A DNA stretch of 64,000 bases from Duncaniella muricolitica (GTDB lineage: Bacteria > Bacteroidota > Bacteroidia > Bacteroidales > Muribaculaceae): positions 1,364,001-1,428,000 of the forward strand of contig CP061009.1 in assembly GCA_025808375.1 (NCBI GenBank). The letters run 5' to 3'. The notes beneath the pieces were generated by a model, which was not told the DNA's origin, did not search any database, and was given only the letters and a program-made list of their open reading frames with translations. A program made the translations under genes and the position numbers. Position 1 is the stretch's first letter, and each line of letters begins with the position of its first letter. Below, piece after piece: positions 26,704-35,417 of the stretch.

Positions 26704-27651
26704 ATGGAAGAAATGAACAATAAAGCGATATTTTCGGCACCTATACAGGGGCTTACCGAGACTGCATGGCGTCATTTTCATCACATGATTTACGGTGACG
26801 GCATCACACGCTATCACACTCCGTTTCTGCGTGTGGAGCGCGGTGAGATACGTCGTCGTGATCTGCGCGACCTTGGCTCGGATTTCAATAAGGATATACG
26901 TCTGACTCCACAGATAATCCTGCGCGATCTGCGCGAGTTTCGCATGCTCTGCGATGCTGTGGCCGAGGCCGGTTACAGGCAGATTGACATCAATATGGGG
27001 TGTCCGTTTCCACCTCAGGTCCACCATGGGCGTGGTGCGGGCATGATAGCCGACACCGAGCTGCTCTCCGCGCTCGGCGATGAGATGAGAGGCCGTTACA
27101 GCGATATTGAGTTCTCGCTCAAGATGCGTCTCGGCGTTGAGTCGCCCGACGAGTGGCGTGTTTCGGCCGATGCGGTCAACGCTCTGCCGCTCAGCCATGT
27201 CACCGTGCATCCGCGCACAGCACGTCAGCAATATCAGGGCGAACTGTGGCTCGATGAGTTTGCCGCTCTGCTCGCCGGGTCGGCTCACCCGGTGATATAT
27301 AATGGAGACATCACGCATCCGTCGCATATCGATGACATTTTGTCGCGCTATCCGTCGCTTGCAGGTGTGATGATAGGTCGCGGACTTTTCTCGCGTCCTT
27401 CCATCGTGGCCGAATGGCTCGCGGGCGAGGAGTGGGACGAGTCTCGCCGTCACGAGGCTATTATGCGCCTCCATTCGATGGTCTACGGTCATTATCGCGA
27501 TACTCTGAGTGGTGACGCGCAGGTGTTGGGTAAGGTGAAGCCGTTCTGGGAATATCTCGCTCCGTCTCTTGACCGGAAGGCTATGAAGGCTATAAAAAAA
27601 GCCAATTCGCTCAGAAAATACGAAGAAGGAGTTAGGGCAATTAGCAATTAG
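26704..27651 (+). CDS. tRNA-dihydrouridine synthase family protein
   Basis: A 315-residue FMN-dependent enzyme: FSAPIQGLTETAWR binds the flavin near the N-terminus, DINMGCPFPPQVHHGRGAGM carries the catalytic Cys at residue 100, followed by LKMRLGV, HPRTARQQYQGE and YNGDI. It reduces uridines in tRNA D-loops; which position cannot be told. Start is ATG 26704; the ATG at 26716 gives a more usual N-terminus (MNNKAIFSAP) and leaves a longer leader. The last three codons and the stop lie inside the TTAGYAA heptamer tract, so the repeat supplies the C-terminal ISN. Confidence 0.9.
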   Translation: MEEMNNKAIFSAPIQGLTETAWRHFHHMIYGDGITRYHTPFLRVERGEIRRRDLRDLGSDFNKDIRLTPQIILRDLREFRMLCDAVAEAGYRQIDINMGCPFPPQVHHGRGAGMIADTELLSALGDEMRGRYSDIEFSLKMRLGVESPDEWRVSADAVNALPLSHVTVHPRTARQQYQGELWLDEFAALLAGSAHPVIYNGDITHPSHIDDILSRYPSLAGVMIGRGLFSRPSIVAEWLAGEEWDESRRHEAIMRLHSMVYGHYRDTLSGDAQVLGKVKPFWEYLAPSLDRKAMKAIKKANSLRKYEEGVRAISN

Positions 27652-27703
27652 TAATTAGCAATTAGTAATTAGCAATTAGTAATTAGCAATTAGTAATTAG
27701 TAA
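27641..27703. repeat. Nine tandem heptamers TTAGYAA at the 3' end of dus
   Basis: Nine uninterrupted 7-bp units alternate TTAGCAA and TTAGTAA (the last two both TTAGTAA). The dus stop codon is in the second unit. Since 7 is not a multiple of 3, the tract puts a TAG or TAA in every frame. Confidence 0.9.
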
Positions 27704-27766
27704 TTGGGCTGATGCTGATATGATAACTTTGAATATGAGACAATAACATTAGACGTCAATAATATG

Positions 27767-27808
27767 AAACGTCCCGCATGTATTTTGAAAAATACATGCG
27801 GGACGTTT
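27767..27808. terminator. Bidirectional terminator between dus and pgk
   Basis: A perfect 20-bp stem (27767-27786 with 27789-27808; core ACGTCCCGCATGTATTTT) with a 2-base centre. The inner A/T pairs would form the actual loop. Symmetric position between the two convergent genes suggests it serves both. Confidence 0.85.
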
Positions 27809-27820
27809 GTTATTGTTGTC

Positions 27821-27857
27821 AGCAATTACTAATTGCTAATTACTAATTGCTAATTAT
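27821..27857. repeat. Inverted TTAGYAA heptamer tract at the 3' end of pgk
   Basis: Four and a half heptamers in reverse complement (TTACTAA, TTGCTAA alternating, 27826-27856), starting nine bases after the pgk stop in pgk orientation. It mirrors the tract after dus. Confidence 0.85.
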
Positions 27858-27865
27858 TCCAGGTA

Positions 27866-29113
27866 TTAGCCGCGGATGGCTGCGATGCCGGGGAGCACTT
27901 TGCCTTCGATGGCCTCGAGGAGTGCGCCACCACCGGTAGATACGTAGCTCACCTTGTCGGCAAGACCAAACTTGTTGACGCAAGCTACAGAGTCACCGCC
28001 GCCTACGAGCGAGAAAGCACCGTTTTCGGTAGCCTCTACGATAGCGTCGGCGATAGCGCGTGAACCGGCTGTGAAGTTGTCAAACTCAAATACACCTGCG
28101 GGGCCGTTCCAGAGGATGGTCTTGGCACCCTTGATGGCGTCGGCAAAAGCCTTGCGGGTCTCGGGACCTGCGTCAAGGCCTTCCCATTCGGCGGGAATCT
28201 CCATGCATGATACTACCATGGTGTTGGCGTCGTTGCTGAAGTCGTCGGCTGCAACGCAGTCGGTGCCGAGCACGAGGTTCACACCCTTTTCCTTAGCCTT
28301 CTTGATGATGTCGAGAGCGAGGTCGAGCTTGTCCTCCTCGCAGATTGACTTGCCTACGTTGCCGCCGAGAGCCTTGGCGAAAGTGTAGGTCATGCCGCCG
28401 CAGAGGATAAGGTTGTCCACCTTGTCCATGAGGTTTTCGATAATACCGATTTTGGTCGAAACTTTCGAGCCGCCCATGATAGCGGTGAAAGGACGCTTGA
28501 TGTCAGAGAGGATGTTGTCGACAGCGTTAACCTCTTTCTCCATGAGGTAACCGAGCATCTTGCTGTCAGCGTCGAAATAGTCGGCGATTACAGCGGTCGA
28601 TGCGTGACGGCGGTGAGCTGTGCCGAAAGCGTCGTTGACATATACGTCGGCATATGAAGCGAGAGTCTTGGCAAACTCTTTCTGCTTTTCCTTCATTTCC
28701 TTCTTGGCTGCCTCATAAGCGGGGTCGGCCTTGTCGATACCTACGGGCTTGCCCTCTTCTTCGGGGTGGAAGCGGAGGTTCTCGAGCAGGAGCACTTCGC
28801 CGGGCTTGAGTGAAGCTGCGAGCTCTGAGGCCTGGGCGCAATCTTCGGCAAACTTAACCTCGGTGCCGAGATATTTGCCTACGGTGTCCTTGATCTGGCC
28901 GAGCGACATCTTGGGGTTGACCTTGCCTTTGGGTTTGCCCATGTGGCTCATGATGATGAGGCTGCCGCCGTCGGCGAGGATTTTCTTGAGTGTAGGGAGC
29001 GCACCGCGGATACGGGTGTCGTCGGTGATGTTGCCGTTCTCGTCCAGGGGAACGTTGAAGTCAACGCGCACAATTGCCTTCTTGCCGTTGAAATTGTACT
29101 GATCAATAGTCAT
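27866..29113 (-). CDS. pgk: Phosphoglycerate kinase
   Basis: A 415-residue glycolytic enzyme starting MTIDQYNFNGKKAIVRVDFNVPLDENG; the open frame extends 13 codons upstream but would cross the promoter. Conserved parts are in order: SHMGKPKGK, the substrate-binding RFHPEEEGK region, GGSKVSTKIGIIENL, NGPAGVFEFDNF, and the C-terminal nucleotide-binding GGGDSVACVNKFG. It makes ATP from 1,3-bisphosphoglycerate. Length is normal. Monocistronic: its own -7 box upstream and a strong terminator downstream. Confidence 0.97.
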   Translation of the reverse strand: MTIDQYNFNGKKAIVRVDFNVPLDENGNITDDTRIRGALPTLKKILADGGSLIIMSHMGKPKGKVNPKMSLGQIKDTVGKYLGTEVKFAEDCAQASELAASLKPGEVLLLENLRFHPEEEGKPVGIDKADPAYEAAKKEMKEKQKEFAKTLASYADVYVNDAFGTAHRRHASTAVIADYFDADSKMLGYLMEKEVNAVDNILSDIKRPFTAIMGGSKVSTKIGIIENLMDKVDNLILCGGMTYTFAKALGGNVGKSICEEDKLDLALDIIKKAKEKGVNLVLGTDCVAADDFSNDANTMVVSCMEIPAEWEGLDAGPETRKAFADAIKGAKTILWNGPAGVFEFDNFTAGSRAIADAIVEATENGAFSLVGGGDSVACVNKFGLADKVSYVSTGGGALLEAIEGKVLPGIAAIRG

Positions 29114-29149
29114 TGATGATAATTTTATTGGGTTGTCTGTTTTACAACG

Positions 29150-29157
29150 CAAAATTA
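29150..29157 (-). promoter_or_regulatory. -7 box of pgk
   Basis: TAATTTTG on the minus strand, 36 bases ahead of the pgk start at 29113; -33 partner not evident. Confidence 0.5.
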
Positions 29158-29223
29158 CGGAAAATTTTCTTTAATTGTATAATTCTTCTTTCATTTTTTT
29201 ATGGTGATGGCCTGAGAGGCTTC

Positions 29224-30627
29224 TCACTGCCTGTCTTTTGGCAGTGATAGACGCAGCATCACATATCCGCCTATGCCTGCGATGAGCGAACCGGCCACAA
29301 TGCCGAGTTTGGCATCGTTGAGCATTGCCGCGCCGGCGGCTGTCGAGGCGTCAAACGTAAGCGAGGCGATAAACAGTGACACTGTGAAGCCTATGCCTCC
29401 GAGCAGCGACACCGCACTCATCATGCGCCAGTCGGCCTGTTCGGGCATCGGGGCTATGCCGAGTTTCACGCTTGCCCATGAGAAGAGGAGTATACCAAGG
29501 AATTTTCCGGCAACAAGACCTACGAGTATGGCCAGACTCACGCCGGTGACTACTGTGAGCGGGTTGATGTCAAGGAGAAATATTCCGGCGTTGGCAAAGG
29601 CAAAGAGCGGGATTATCAGATAGTCGGTGAGCGGGTGCAGTTGGTCTTCCATGTCCTGGAGCGGTGAGATGACACGGTCGGAAGCAGTCTCTATCTGCTT
29701 GAGCCAGTCGAGCTGTTCGTGGCTCAGGATGGTGCGGTCGTCGAGGTCGGCGTCGTCATCCTCGCGAAAGTTGCGTATGTTTTCGCGTATGACACGTATG
29801 TACTTGTTGGGGGCATAGACCGGAGTCGACGGCACGCACAGGGCAACGAGTACGCCGGCTATGGTGGGGTGTATACCGGAATTGAGCACGAAAAACCATA
29901 CCACTCCGCCTATTATGAAGTAAAACATCTTGGTCTGAATCTTCAGCACTGCGCCTCCGGCGAGCAGCACCAGCAGTCCGATGGCTGCATAGCCTATGAA
30001 GGCCACGTCGATGTGTCCGGCATAGAAGGCCGCTATGACTATTATGCCGCCGATGTCATCGACTACGGCGAGGGTGGTCAGAAATATTTTGAGAGAAGAG
30101 GGCACTCTCGAGCCGAGCAGTGCGATGATGCCGAGCGAGAAAGCTATGTCGGTAGCCATGGGGATGGCCGCGCCGTCGGTGTAGTCGGTGCCTCGTGCCA
30201 GCAGATAGTAAAGACTGACGGGGACTATCATGCCGCCGATGGCTCCCATTATGGGAAGCAGTGCCTGGCGTATTGACGAGAGTTCGCCGACGAGCACCTC
30301 GCGCTTAATCTCCAGTCCGATATTGAAGAAGAAGATGGCCATGAGAGCGTCGTTGATAAACTGTAGCACTGTCATCGGGTGACCTCCATGGGAGAATACG
30401 TTGAAGTCGCCCACCTGTAGCCTCATTTCCTGACTCCAGAAGTCGTGATAGAGAGTGTTGATTCCCGGTATGTTGGCTACAATCAATGCAAGCAGTGTTG
30501 CAAACATGAGCACATTGCCGCCCGAGGCATGATGCGAGATGGCTCTGCGCGCCGAGAAGAAGATGTTGCGGGCGAAAGTGTCTGTTCCCGGTCCGTCGGG
30601 ACGGGGAGCGGGTGTGTGATGAGTCAT
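29224..30627 (-). CDS. nhaA: Na+/H+ antiporter NhaA
   Basis: A 467-residue protein with about twelve hydrophobic segments. The NhaA core is clear: NIGLEIKREVLVGELSS, ATDIAFSLGIIALLGSRVPSSLKIFLTTLAVVDDIGGI (the paired aspartates bind and carry ions), and GIGFTVSLFIASL near the end. It expels sodium in exchange for protons across the inner membrane. A polar insert rich in Asp and Arg (RNFREDDDADLDDRTILSHEQ, near residue 290) enlarges it relative to E. coli NhaA (388 residues). It lies between two glycolytic genes on the same strand, separated from fba by a terminator. Confidence 0.95.
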   Translation of the reverse strand: MTHHTPAPRPDGPGTDTFARNIFFSARRAISHHASGGNVLMFATLLALIVANIPGINTLYHDFWSQEMRLQVGDFNVFSHGGHPMTVLQFINDALMAIFFFNIGLEIKREVLVGELSSIRQALLPIMGAIGGMIVPVSLYYLLARGTDYTDGAAIPMATDIAFSLGIIALLGSRVPSSLKIFLTTLAVVDDIGGIIVIAAFYAGHIDVAFIGYAAIGLLVLLAGGAVLKIQTKMFYFIIGGVVWFFVLNSGIHPTIAGVLVALCVPSTPVYAPNKYIRVIRENIRNFREDDDADLDDRTILSHEQLDWLKQIETASDRVISPLQDMEDQLHPLTDYLIIPLFAFANAGIFLLDINPLTVVTGVSLAILVGLVAGKFLGILLFSWASVKLGIAPMPEQADWRMMSAVSLLGGIGFTVSLFIASLTFDASTAAGAAMLNDAKLGIVAGSLIAGIGGYVMLRLSLPKDRQ

Positions 30628-30720
30628 TTTGTCAAGTCTTTATGTTTCTTTAGACTTAACAAATGTCGGACTTGGAGGGTTCGGGACGGGGTAGAATGTG
30701 TTGAGCAGGCAAATAAAACA

Positions 30721-30761
30721 AGACTGTTACCGGCCATTGTGATTAGGGCCGATAACAGTCT
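30721..30761 (-). terminator. Terminator of fba
   Basis: AGACTGTTACCGGCC (30721-30735) pairs with GGCCGATAACAGTCT (30747-30761), 14 of 15 positions, with an 11-base loop. On the minus strand the stem runs into TGTTTTATTTG. It lies 54 bases past the fba stop. Confidence 0.8.
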
Positions 30762-30814
30762 TTATCTGTCGGTGTCCCGGTTTTCAGGACAGTCGTATTT
30801 TCCTTACAGGGAGA

Positions 30815-31810
30815 TTATGCCTTGCCGGCCGAGCCGAGCACCGATACAATCTTGTGCTTGTAGAGCTTCTCCATGTTGTCGCGGGCCGGGCCGAGATACT
30901 TGCGGGGGTCAAATTCGGCGGGCTTCTCGGCGAGAACCTTGCGCACGGCAGCGGTCATGGCCAGACGGCTGTCAGAGTCGATGTTGATCTTGCACACCGC
31001 GCTCTTGGCAGCCTTGCGGAGCTGCTCTTCGGGGATGCCGATAGCGTCGGGGAGCTTGCCGCCATACTTATTGATGGTGTCAACTTCGTCCTGGGGTACA
31101 GACGACGAGCCGTGGAGTACGATGGGGAATCCGGGGAGCTTCTCCATAACGGCGTCGAGTACGTCGAATGCCAACGGCGGGGGTACGAGCTTGCCTTCCT
31201 CGTTGCGGGTGCACTGCTCGGGGGTGAACTTGTAGGCACCGTGGCTTGTGCCGATCGAGATAGCGAGCGAGTCGCAGCCGGTGCGGGTAGCGAAGTCGAT
31301 AACTTCCTCGGGATCGGTGTATGTGTGGTGGTCGGATGATACTTCGTCCTCAACGCCGGCAAGTACGCCGAGCTCGCCTTCGACAGTCACGTCATACTGG
31401 TGAGCGTAGTCACATACTTTCTTGGTGAGGGCTACGTTTTCCTCGTAGGGGAGGTGTGAGCCGTCGATCATCACAGAAGAGAAACCGTTGTCGATGCAGT
31501 CCTTGCAGAGCTCGAAGCTGTCACCGTGGTCGAGGTGAAGCACGATCTGGGGATTTTCCCAGCCGAGGCTCTTGGCATATTCTACTGCGCCCTGGGCCAT
31601 GAAGCGGAGGAGAATGGCGTTGGCATAGTTGCGTGCGCCTTTCGATACCTGAAGTATCACGGGTGACTTCTCCTCGGCAGCGGCCTTGATGATGGCCTGG
31701 AGCTGCTCCATGTTGTTGAAGTTGAACGCGGGCACGGCATAGCCTCCCTTGATGGCCTTGGCAAACATTTCCTTGGTGTTTACGAGACCTAAATCCTTAT
31801 AATTTACCAT
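30815..31810 (-). CDS. fba: Class II fructose-bisphosphate aldolase
   Basis: A 331-residue zinc aldolase beginning MVNYKDLGLVNTKEMF. Zinc and active-site motifs: AFNFNNMEQ, VLHLDHGDSFELCKD (catalytic Asp and ligand His), a further ligand His in IGTSHGAYKF and the late VLHGSSSVPQDEV. It splits fructose-1,6-bisphosphate in glycolysis. The open frame continues 18 codons upstream to 31864, but a -7 box overlaps that position, so the ATG at 31810 is preferred. It has its own promoter and terminator. Confidence 0.96.
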   Translation of the reverse strand: MVNYKDLGLVNTKEMFAKAIKGGYAVPAFNFNNMEQLQAIIKAAAEEKSPVILQVSKGARNYANAILLRFMAQGAVEYAKSLGWENPQIVLHLDHGDSFELCKDCIDNGFSSVMIDGSHLPYEENVALTKKVCDYAHQYDVTVEGELGVLAGVEDEVSSDHHTYTDPEEVIDFATRTGCDSLAISIGTSHGAYKFTPEQCTRNEEGKLVPPPLAFDVLDAVMEKLPGFPIVLHGSSSVPQDEVDTINKYGGKLPDAIGIPEEQLRKAAKSAVCKINIDSDSRLAMTAAVRKVLAEKPAEFDPRKYLGPARDNMEKLYKHKIVSVLGSAGKA

Positions 31811-31863
31811 TTTGTACTTATATATTGGTTGGGTTGAGTAATGGATTTCAAATCGTAAGGCCA

Positions 31864-31871
31864 CAAAGTTA
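31864..31871 (-). promoter_or_regulatory. -7 box of fba
   Basis: TAACTTTG on the minus strand, 53 bases ahead of the fba start. No TTTG at the expected distance. Confidence 0.5.
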
Positions 31872-32327
31872 GCAAATTTTTTTCATTCTGCACCATCGCC
31901 TGTCAAAAATATTGTTAACAGGCTTTGCTGACGGCAGATTTATAGATTATGTATACTGTCCGAGATTGAAATATTGCGATTTCAGCCAGTAAGCATATAT
32001 TGGATCATGAAACCTTCCATGCAGGCAGTAAGCCACATGTTGGTGTTTCTACCAATTGGAACGGAGTTTTTACACAAATTGTAACTACATAAAATGTAAT
32101 TACTCTTTGTGTAGTAGTGGGTGCTGTCGATTAGTGTTGTGCAGGGTGACTGGATGGTGATGTGTGGCATAATGAGGTGACTTTTAAATATTTTTGGAGT
32201 GAGGGTGTGGTGGTTGAGAGTGGGTTGGTTGATGGCGGTGGTGTCGGTATCGCAAAGTTACGACATGAAATATGGCAGAATGGTGCGATAATGTCGCGCA
32301 GGATGACGTTTGTGACAAAGTTCTTTT
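31872..32327. other. Gene-free stretch between fba and the Wzi-like gene
   Basis: About 450 bases without a convincing gene. It holds a stem GCCTGT/ACAGGC (31898-31923), another -7-like box TAACTTTG on the minus strand at 32253-32260, and a 62-codon minus-strand frame (31982-32170) with no recognisable features. G/T-rich on the plus strand near 32200-32240. Confidence 0.5.
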
Positions 32328-32358
32328 TTTGCGGTTAGGGAAAAAAGAGCTAAATTTG
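32328..32358 (+). promoter_or_regulatory. Promoter of the Wzi-like gene
   Basis: TTTG (32328-32331), 19 bases, TAAATTTG (32351-32358); 23 bases to the ATG at 32382. This placement argues against the upstream in-frame ATG at 32358. Confidence 0.72.
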
Positions 32359-32381
32359 TGGGAAATTGTATATATCGGTCA

Positions 32382-33905
32382 ATGATTAATTTCCGAAAAC
32401 TCTCCATATATTCCATCCTGGCTTTGTCGGGACTGAGTGCGGGAGCTGCATATCCGCTTGATTATGAGGTGTCGCTGACGGCAGGAGCGGGTAGCGGTGA
32501 TTTCGCACCATATTATATTTCGGCTATGCGTGGAGGCCGTTTTTCCAGTGCCTCCAATATCCAGGCCGAAGCATCGGTGTGGCGTCCGCTCGACATGGCA
32601 GGCCGATGGGGCTATGGCTTCGGTCTTGACTTGATCGGCGGCCATGCGTCGGCTGTGGATTATGAGCGGTATGACGCGGCTGATGACGGATGGCTCAGAC
32701 ACCCGATGCGTCCGTCATCGGCACGTATCCAGCAGCTTTATGGTACAGTGCGTTACCGCTCAGTGTTTCTCTCGGCCGGTATGCGCGAGCATGGTTCGGC
32801 TCTTCTCAATCAGCGGCTTACGAGCGGTGACCTTGTGGAGAGCGGCAATGCCCGTCCGATACCCGAGGTCAGGGCAGGATTTGTCGATTTTCAGGACATC
32901 CCCTTTACCAACGGATGGGTGCAGATACAGGGCGAGGTAGCCTATGGCAAGATGCTTGACGATGACTGGTGGCGCGACCATTACAATTATTATAATGAGA
33001 ATCTTTCGCAGGGTCAGTATTACAGCTACAAGCGGTGTTATTTCCGCACACGACCCTCTGAAAGACTGTCTGTAACAGTGGGCATGCAGGCCGCCGGAGA
33101 GTTTGGCGGTTATACCGACTTTTACAATCACGGCAGAGTGTGGCGTCATGAGGACCGCTCGGCCGGAGTCAAGACTCTTCTGCGCATGCTTCTCCCGATA
33201 GGTGAAGGTGGTGAGAGCTTCTACGTGGGCAATCATCTCGGGTCGTGGGATTTAAGAGCCCGTTATCGTCTCGACGGCGGTCATGAGTTGGCCGGATATT
33301 TCTCCTGGCCTTTCGAGGACGGGTCGGGCATAGGCAAGCAGAATGGCTGGGACGGCCTGTGGGGCATAGAGTATAAAGCTCCCGGCAAAGGCGGAGTCAT
33401 CTCGGGTGCTGTAATCGAATATCTCGACTTTACCAATCAGAGCGGACCCATACATTTCAATCCGGCCGATTGGGCAGGTACCACCATCACCGGCCACACA
33501 TCTGGGTCGGATGACTATTATAATAATGTGTCGTATAATTCTTATGCCTATTACGGGCAGTCGATAGGTACTCCGGCACTTATGGCACCTATCTATAATC
33601 TTGACGGGTGCAATAAATTTTTGGCCAACGCCATGCGCGGATTTCATGTCGGAGTCGAGGGTTCGATAGCTCCCGGAGTGGATTATCTGGTCAAAGGGGG
33701 CTACCGCAAGGCGTGGGGCAGCGGATATTTCATGCTGCCTGCTCCGATACATCTCTCGTCGGTGATGGCCGAGGTGACCTGGAGTCCGGCCCGTGTAAAG
33801 GGGCTGTCGGTCAACGCGCAGGTCGAGGTGGACCGCGGCAATATGCCGTCGAATGCTTTCGGCGCGATGGTTTCGGTAAAATATCACGGACTCTTAAACT
33901 TATAG
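32382..33905 (+). CDS. Wzi-like capsule assembly outer-membrane protein
   Basis: A 507-residue protein with a signal peptide (MINFRKLSIYSILALSGLSAGAAY) and alternating beta-strand pattern throughout, ending VKYHGLLNL. Segments such as YEVSLTAGAGSGDFAPYYISAMRGG, VFLSAGMREHGSAL and FEDGSGIGKQNGWDGLWGIEYK fit the Bacteroidetes group annotated as capsule assembly Wzi family. E. coli Wzi is an outer-membrane lectin barrel that holds capsule to the surface; whether this distant relative does so is inferred. The lipocalin-like lipoprotein and LegB-like dehydratase follow closely and may be cotranscribed. Confidence 0.75.
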   Translation: MINFRKLSIYSILALSGLSAGAAYPLDYEVSLTAGAGSGDFAPYYISAMRGGRFSSASNIQAEASVWRPLDMAGRWGYGFGLDLIGGHASAVDYERYDAADDGWLRHPMRPSSARIQQLYGTVRYRSVFLSAGMREHGSALLNQRLTSGDLVESGNARPIPEVRAGFVDFQDIPFTNGWVQIQGEVAYGKMLDDDWWRDHYNYYNENLSQGQYYSYKRCYFRTRPSERLSVTVGMQAAGEFGGYTDFYNHGRVWRHEDRSAGVKTLLRMLLPIGEGGESFYVGNHLGSWDLRARYRLDGGHELAGYFSWPFEDGSGIGKQNGWDGLWGIEYKAPGKGGVISGAVIEYLDFTNQSGPIHFNPADWAGTTITGHTSGSDDYYNNVSYNSYAYYGQSIGTPALMAPIYNLDGCNKFLANAMRGFHVGVEGSIAPGVDYLVKGGYRKAWGSGYFMLPAPIHLSSVMAEVTWSPARVKGLSVNAQVEVDRGNMPSNAFGAMVSVKYHGLLNL

Positions 33906-33909
33906 CCGG

Positions 33910-34386
33910 ATGCGAAGATTATATAATATAACGTGTGTTTTGTTACTGATTGCCGTGACATTGCCTGCAATCACCGGGTGTACGCGTATGGACGGTGACA
34001 TAGGCCATCTTTTCGGACGGTGGAACGTTACATCGCTCACCGCCGACGGTGAGGAGGTGTCACTCTACAGCGACGGCACCGCTGCCGACGATGTGTTGCT
34101 CTACACATGGTCGTTTCAGGGAGACCTCGCGTGGATACTCACCCTGTATCCTTATAACGACTATAAGACAGCCAAGGGCATGTGGTCGCGCACCGACACG
34201 CAACTGACTCTCGATTTCTCCCACTCCGACAATGACGGAGACGAGTTTTACACTCCGCCACAGCCTCTGCATCTTGAGGAAGTGACGACCCTTAATATTG
34301 AATCACTCTCATCGTCGGCCATGACCCTGTGGTATGTGTCGGACGATGACATAAGATATGAATATCATCTCACAAAAGCATATTGA
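33910..34386 (+). CDS. Lipocalin-like lipoprotein
   Basis: A 158-residue protein with a lipoprotein signal; the lipobox is ITGC with the cysteine near residue 24. The mature part begins TRMDGDIGHLFGRWNVTSLTADGEEV, and GRWNV resembles the GxW start of lipocalin-like barrels common in Bacteroidetes lipoproteins. Beta-strand-rich, no catalytic motif. It lies four bases after the Wzi-like gene and one base before the dehydratase start, so the three probably form one transcript. Ligand unknown. Confidence 0.7.
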   Translation: MRRLYNITCVLLLIAVTLPAITGCTRMDGDIGHLFGRWNVTSLTADGEEVSLYSDGTAADDVLLYTWSFQGDLAWILTLYPYNDYKTAKGMWSRTDTQLTLDFSHSDNDGDEFYTPPQPLHLEEVTTLNIESLSSSAMTLWYVSDDDIRYEYHLTKAY

Positions 34387-34387
34387 T

Positions 34388-35371
34388 ATGATGAAAGATA
34401 AAGTGCTTGTGACCGGGGCCGACGGCTTCATAGGGTCTCATCTCGTGGAGGCTCTTCTCGCCGCAGGCTATAAAGTAAGGGCATTGAGCCAATATAATTC
34501 CTTTAACAACTGGGGCTGGCTCGAAGGTATGGACAATCCCGATCTCGAGGTTGTCACCGGCGATGTGCGTGACCCCAATCTGTGTCGCGAGATTGTCAGA
34601 GATTGTGTGACAGTCTATCATCTTGCAGCTCTGATAGCCATCCCTTACAGTTACGTGGCTCCCGACAGCTATGTCGACACCAATATAAAAGGCACGCTCA
34701 ACATCTGCCAGGCATGTCGCGATGCCGGAGTCGGCCGTCTTGTGGTGACCTCCACGAGCGAGGTCTACGGCACAGCCCGTTATGTGCCCATCGATGAGAA
34801 GCATCCCAAGCAGCCGCAGTCGCCTTACAGTGCCACAAAGATTGGTGCCGACGCCATAGCGTTGAGTTTTCATAACGCCTTTGACCTGCCTGTTGTTATA
34901 GCGCGTCCGTTCAATACCTATGGTCCGCGTCAGAGCGCGAGAGCTATCATCCCCTCGATTATCGCGCAGATAGCTTCGGGCAAGCGTGAGATTATGGTGG
35001 GCGACCTTACGCCTACACGTGACTTTAATTTTGTCACCGATACGGCAGCAGGTTTCATCGCTCTCGGTAATGCCGATGGTGTGGTGGGACGAGAGATAAA
35101 CATAGCCACCGGCACCGAAGTGACCATGCGCGAGACACTCGAGACAATAGCCGATATAATGGGTGAGGATGTGACATATGTCACCGATCCGGCCCGTCTG
35201 CGTCCGGCCGGAAGCGAAGTGTTCCGTCTGTGTGGCGACAACAGTCTCATCACCTCGCTCACCGACTGGCGTCCGCGTCATGATTTGCGCTCCGGCCTCG
35301 CACTTACTGTAGACTGGTTTACATGTCCTGAAAATCTTGCACGTTACAAGGCCGGGATTTATAACTTATAG
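34388..35371 (+). CDS. LegB-like NAD-dependent sugar 4,6-dehydratase
   Basis: A 327-residue extended short-chain dehydrogenase: GADGFIGSH binds NAD near residue 8, LAALIAIPYSY follows, STSEVYGTA and YSATKIGADA hold the catalytic Ser/Thr-Tyr-Lys set. The stretches RALSQYNSFNNWGWLEG, APDSYVDTNIKGTLN and RPFNTYGPRQSARA resemble LegB, which dehydrates a UDP- or GDP-linked N-acetylglucosamine toward legionaminic acid. No other nonulosonate genes adjoin it. Start is ATG at 34388, one base past the previous stop; the ATG at 34391 is equally possible. A 9-bp repeat tract follows its stop. Confidence 0.82.
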   Translation: MMKDKVLVTGADGFIGSHLVEALLAAGYKVRALSQYNSFNNWGWLEGMDNPDLEVVTGDVRDPNLCREIVRDCVTVYHLAALIAIPYSYVAPDSYVDTNIKGTLNICQACRDAGVGRLVVTSTSEVYGTARYVPIDEKHPKQPQSPYSATKIGADAIALSFHNAFDLPVVIARPFNTYGPRQSARAIIPSIIAQIASGKREIMVGDLTPTRDFNFVTDTAAGFIALGNADGVVGREINIATGTEVTMRETLETIADIMGEDVTYVTDPARLRPAGSEVFRLCGDNSLITSLTDWRPRHDLRSGLALTVDWFTCPENLARYKAGIYNL

Positions 35372-35408
35372 TTTAGAGAGTTTATAAAGTTTAAAGAGTT
35401 TAGACTTT
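35371..35408. repeat. 9-bp tandem repeat (AGTTTARAG-like) after the dehydratase stop
   Basis: Four units of nine bases, AGTTTAGAG, AGTTTATAA, AGTTTAAAG, AGTTTAGAC, begin at the last base of the TAG stop codon and end 10 bases ahead of rpoN. Related in sequence to the GTTTARA heptamers elsewhere in the window. Confidence 0.75.
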
Positions 35409-35417
35409 TAACCGAGA

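Noticed and set aside
27641..27857. CRISPR array
   Set aside because: The repeats are contiguous heptamers without spacers, and no cas gene is present.
30634..30657. AAGTCT/AGACTT hairpin upstream of nhaA as a sodium or pH sensor
   Set aside because: Only six pairs around a 12-base loop, no further conserved structure visible; not enough to call a riboswitch.
31982..32170. 62-codon minus-strand frame
   Set aside because: No family resemblance and unusual composition; kept only as part of the finding on the orphan promoter box.
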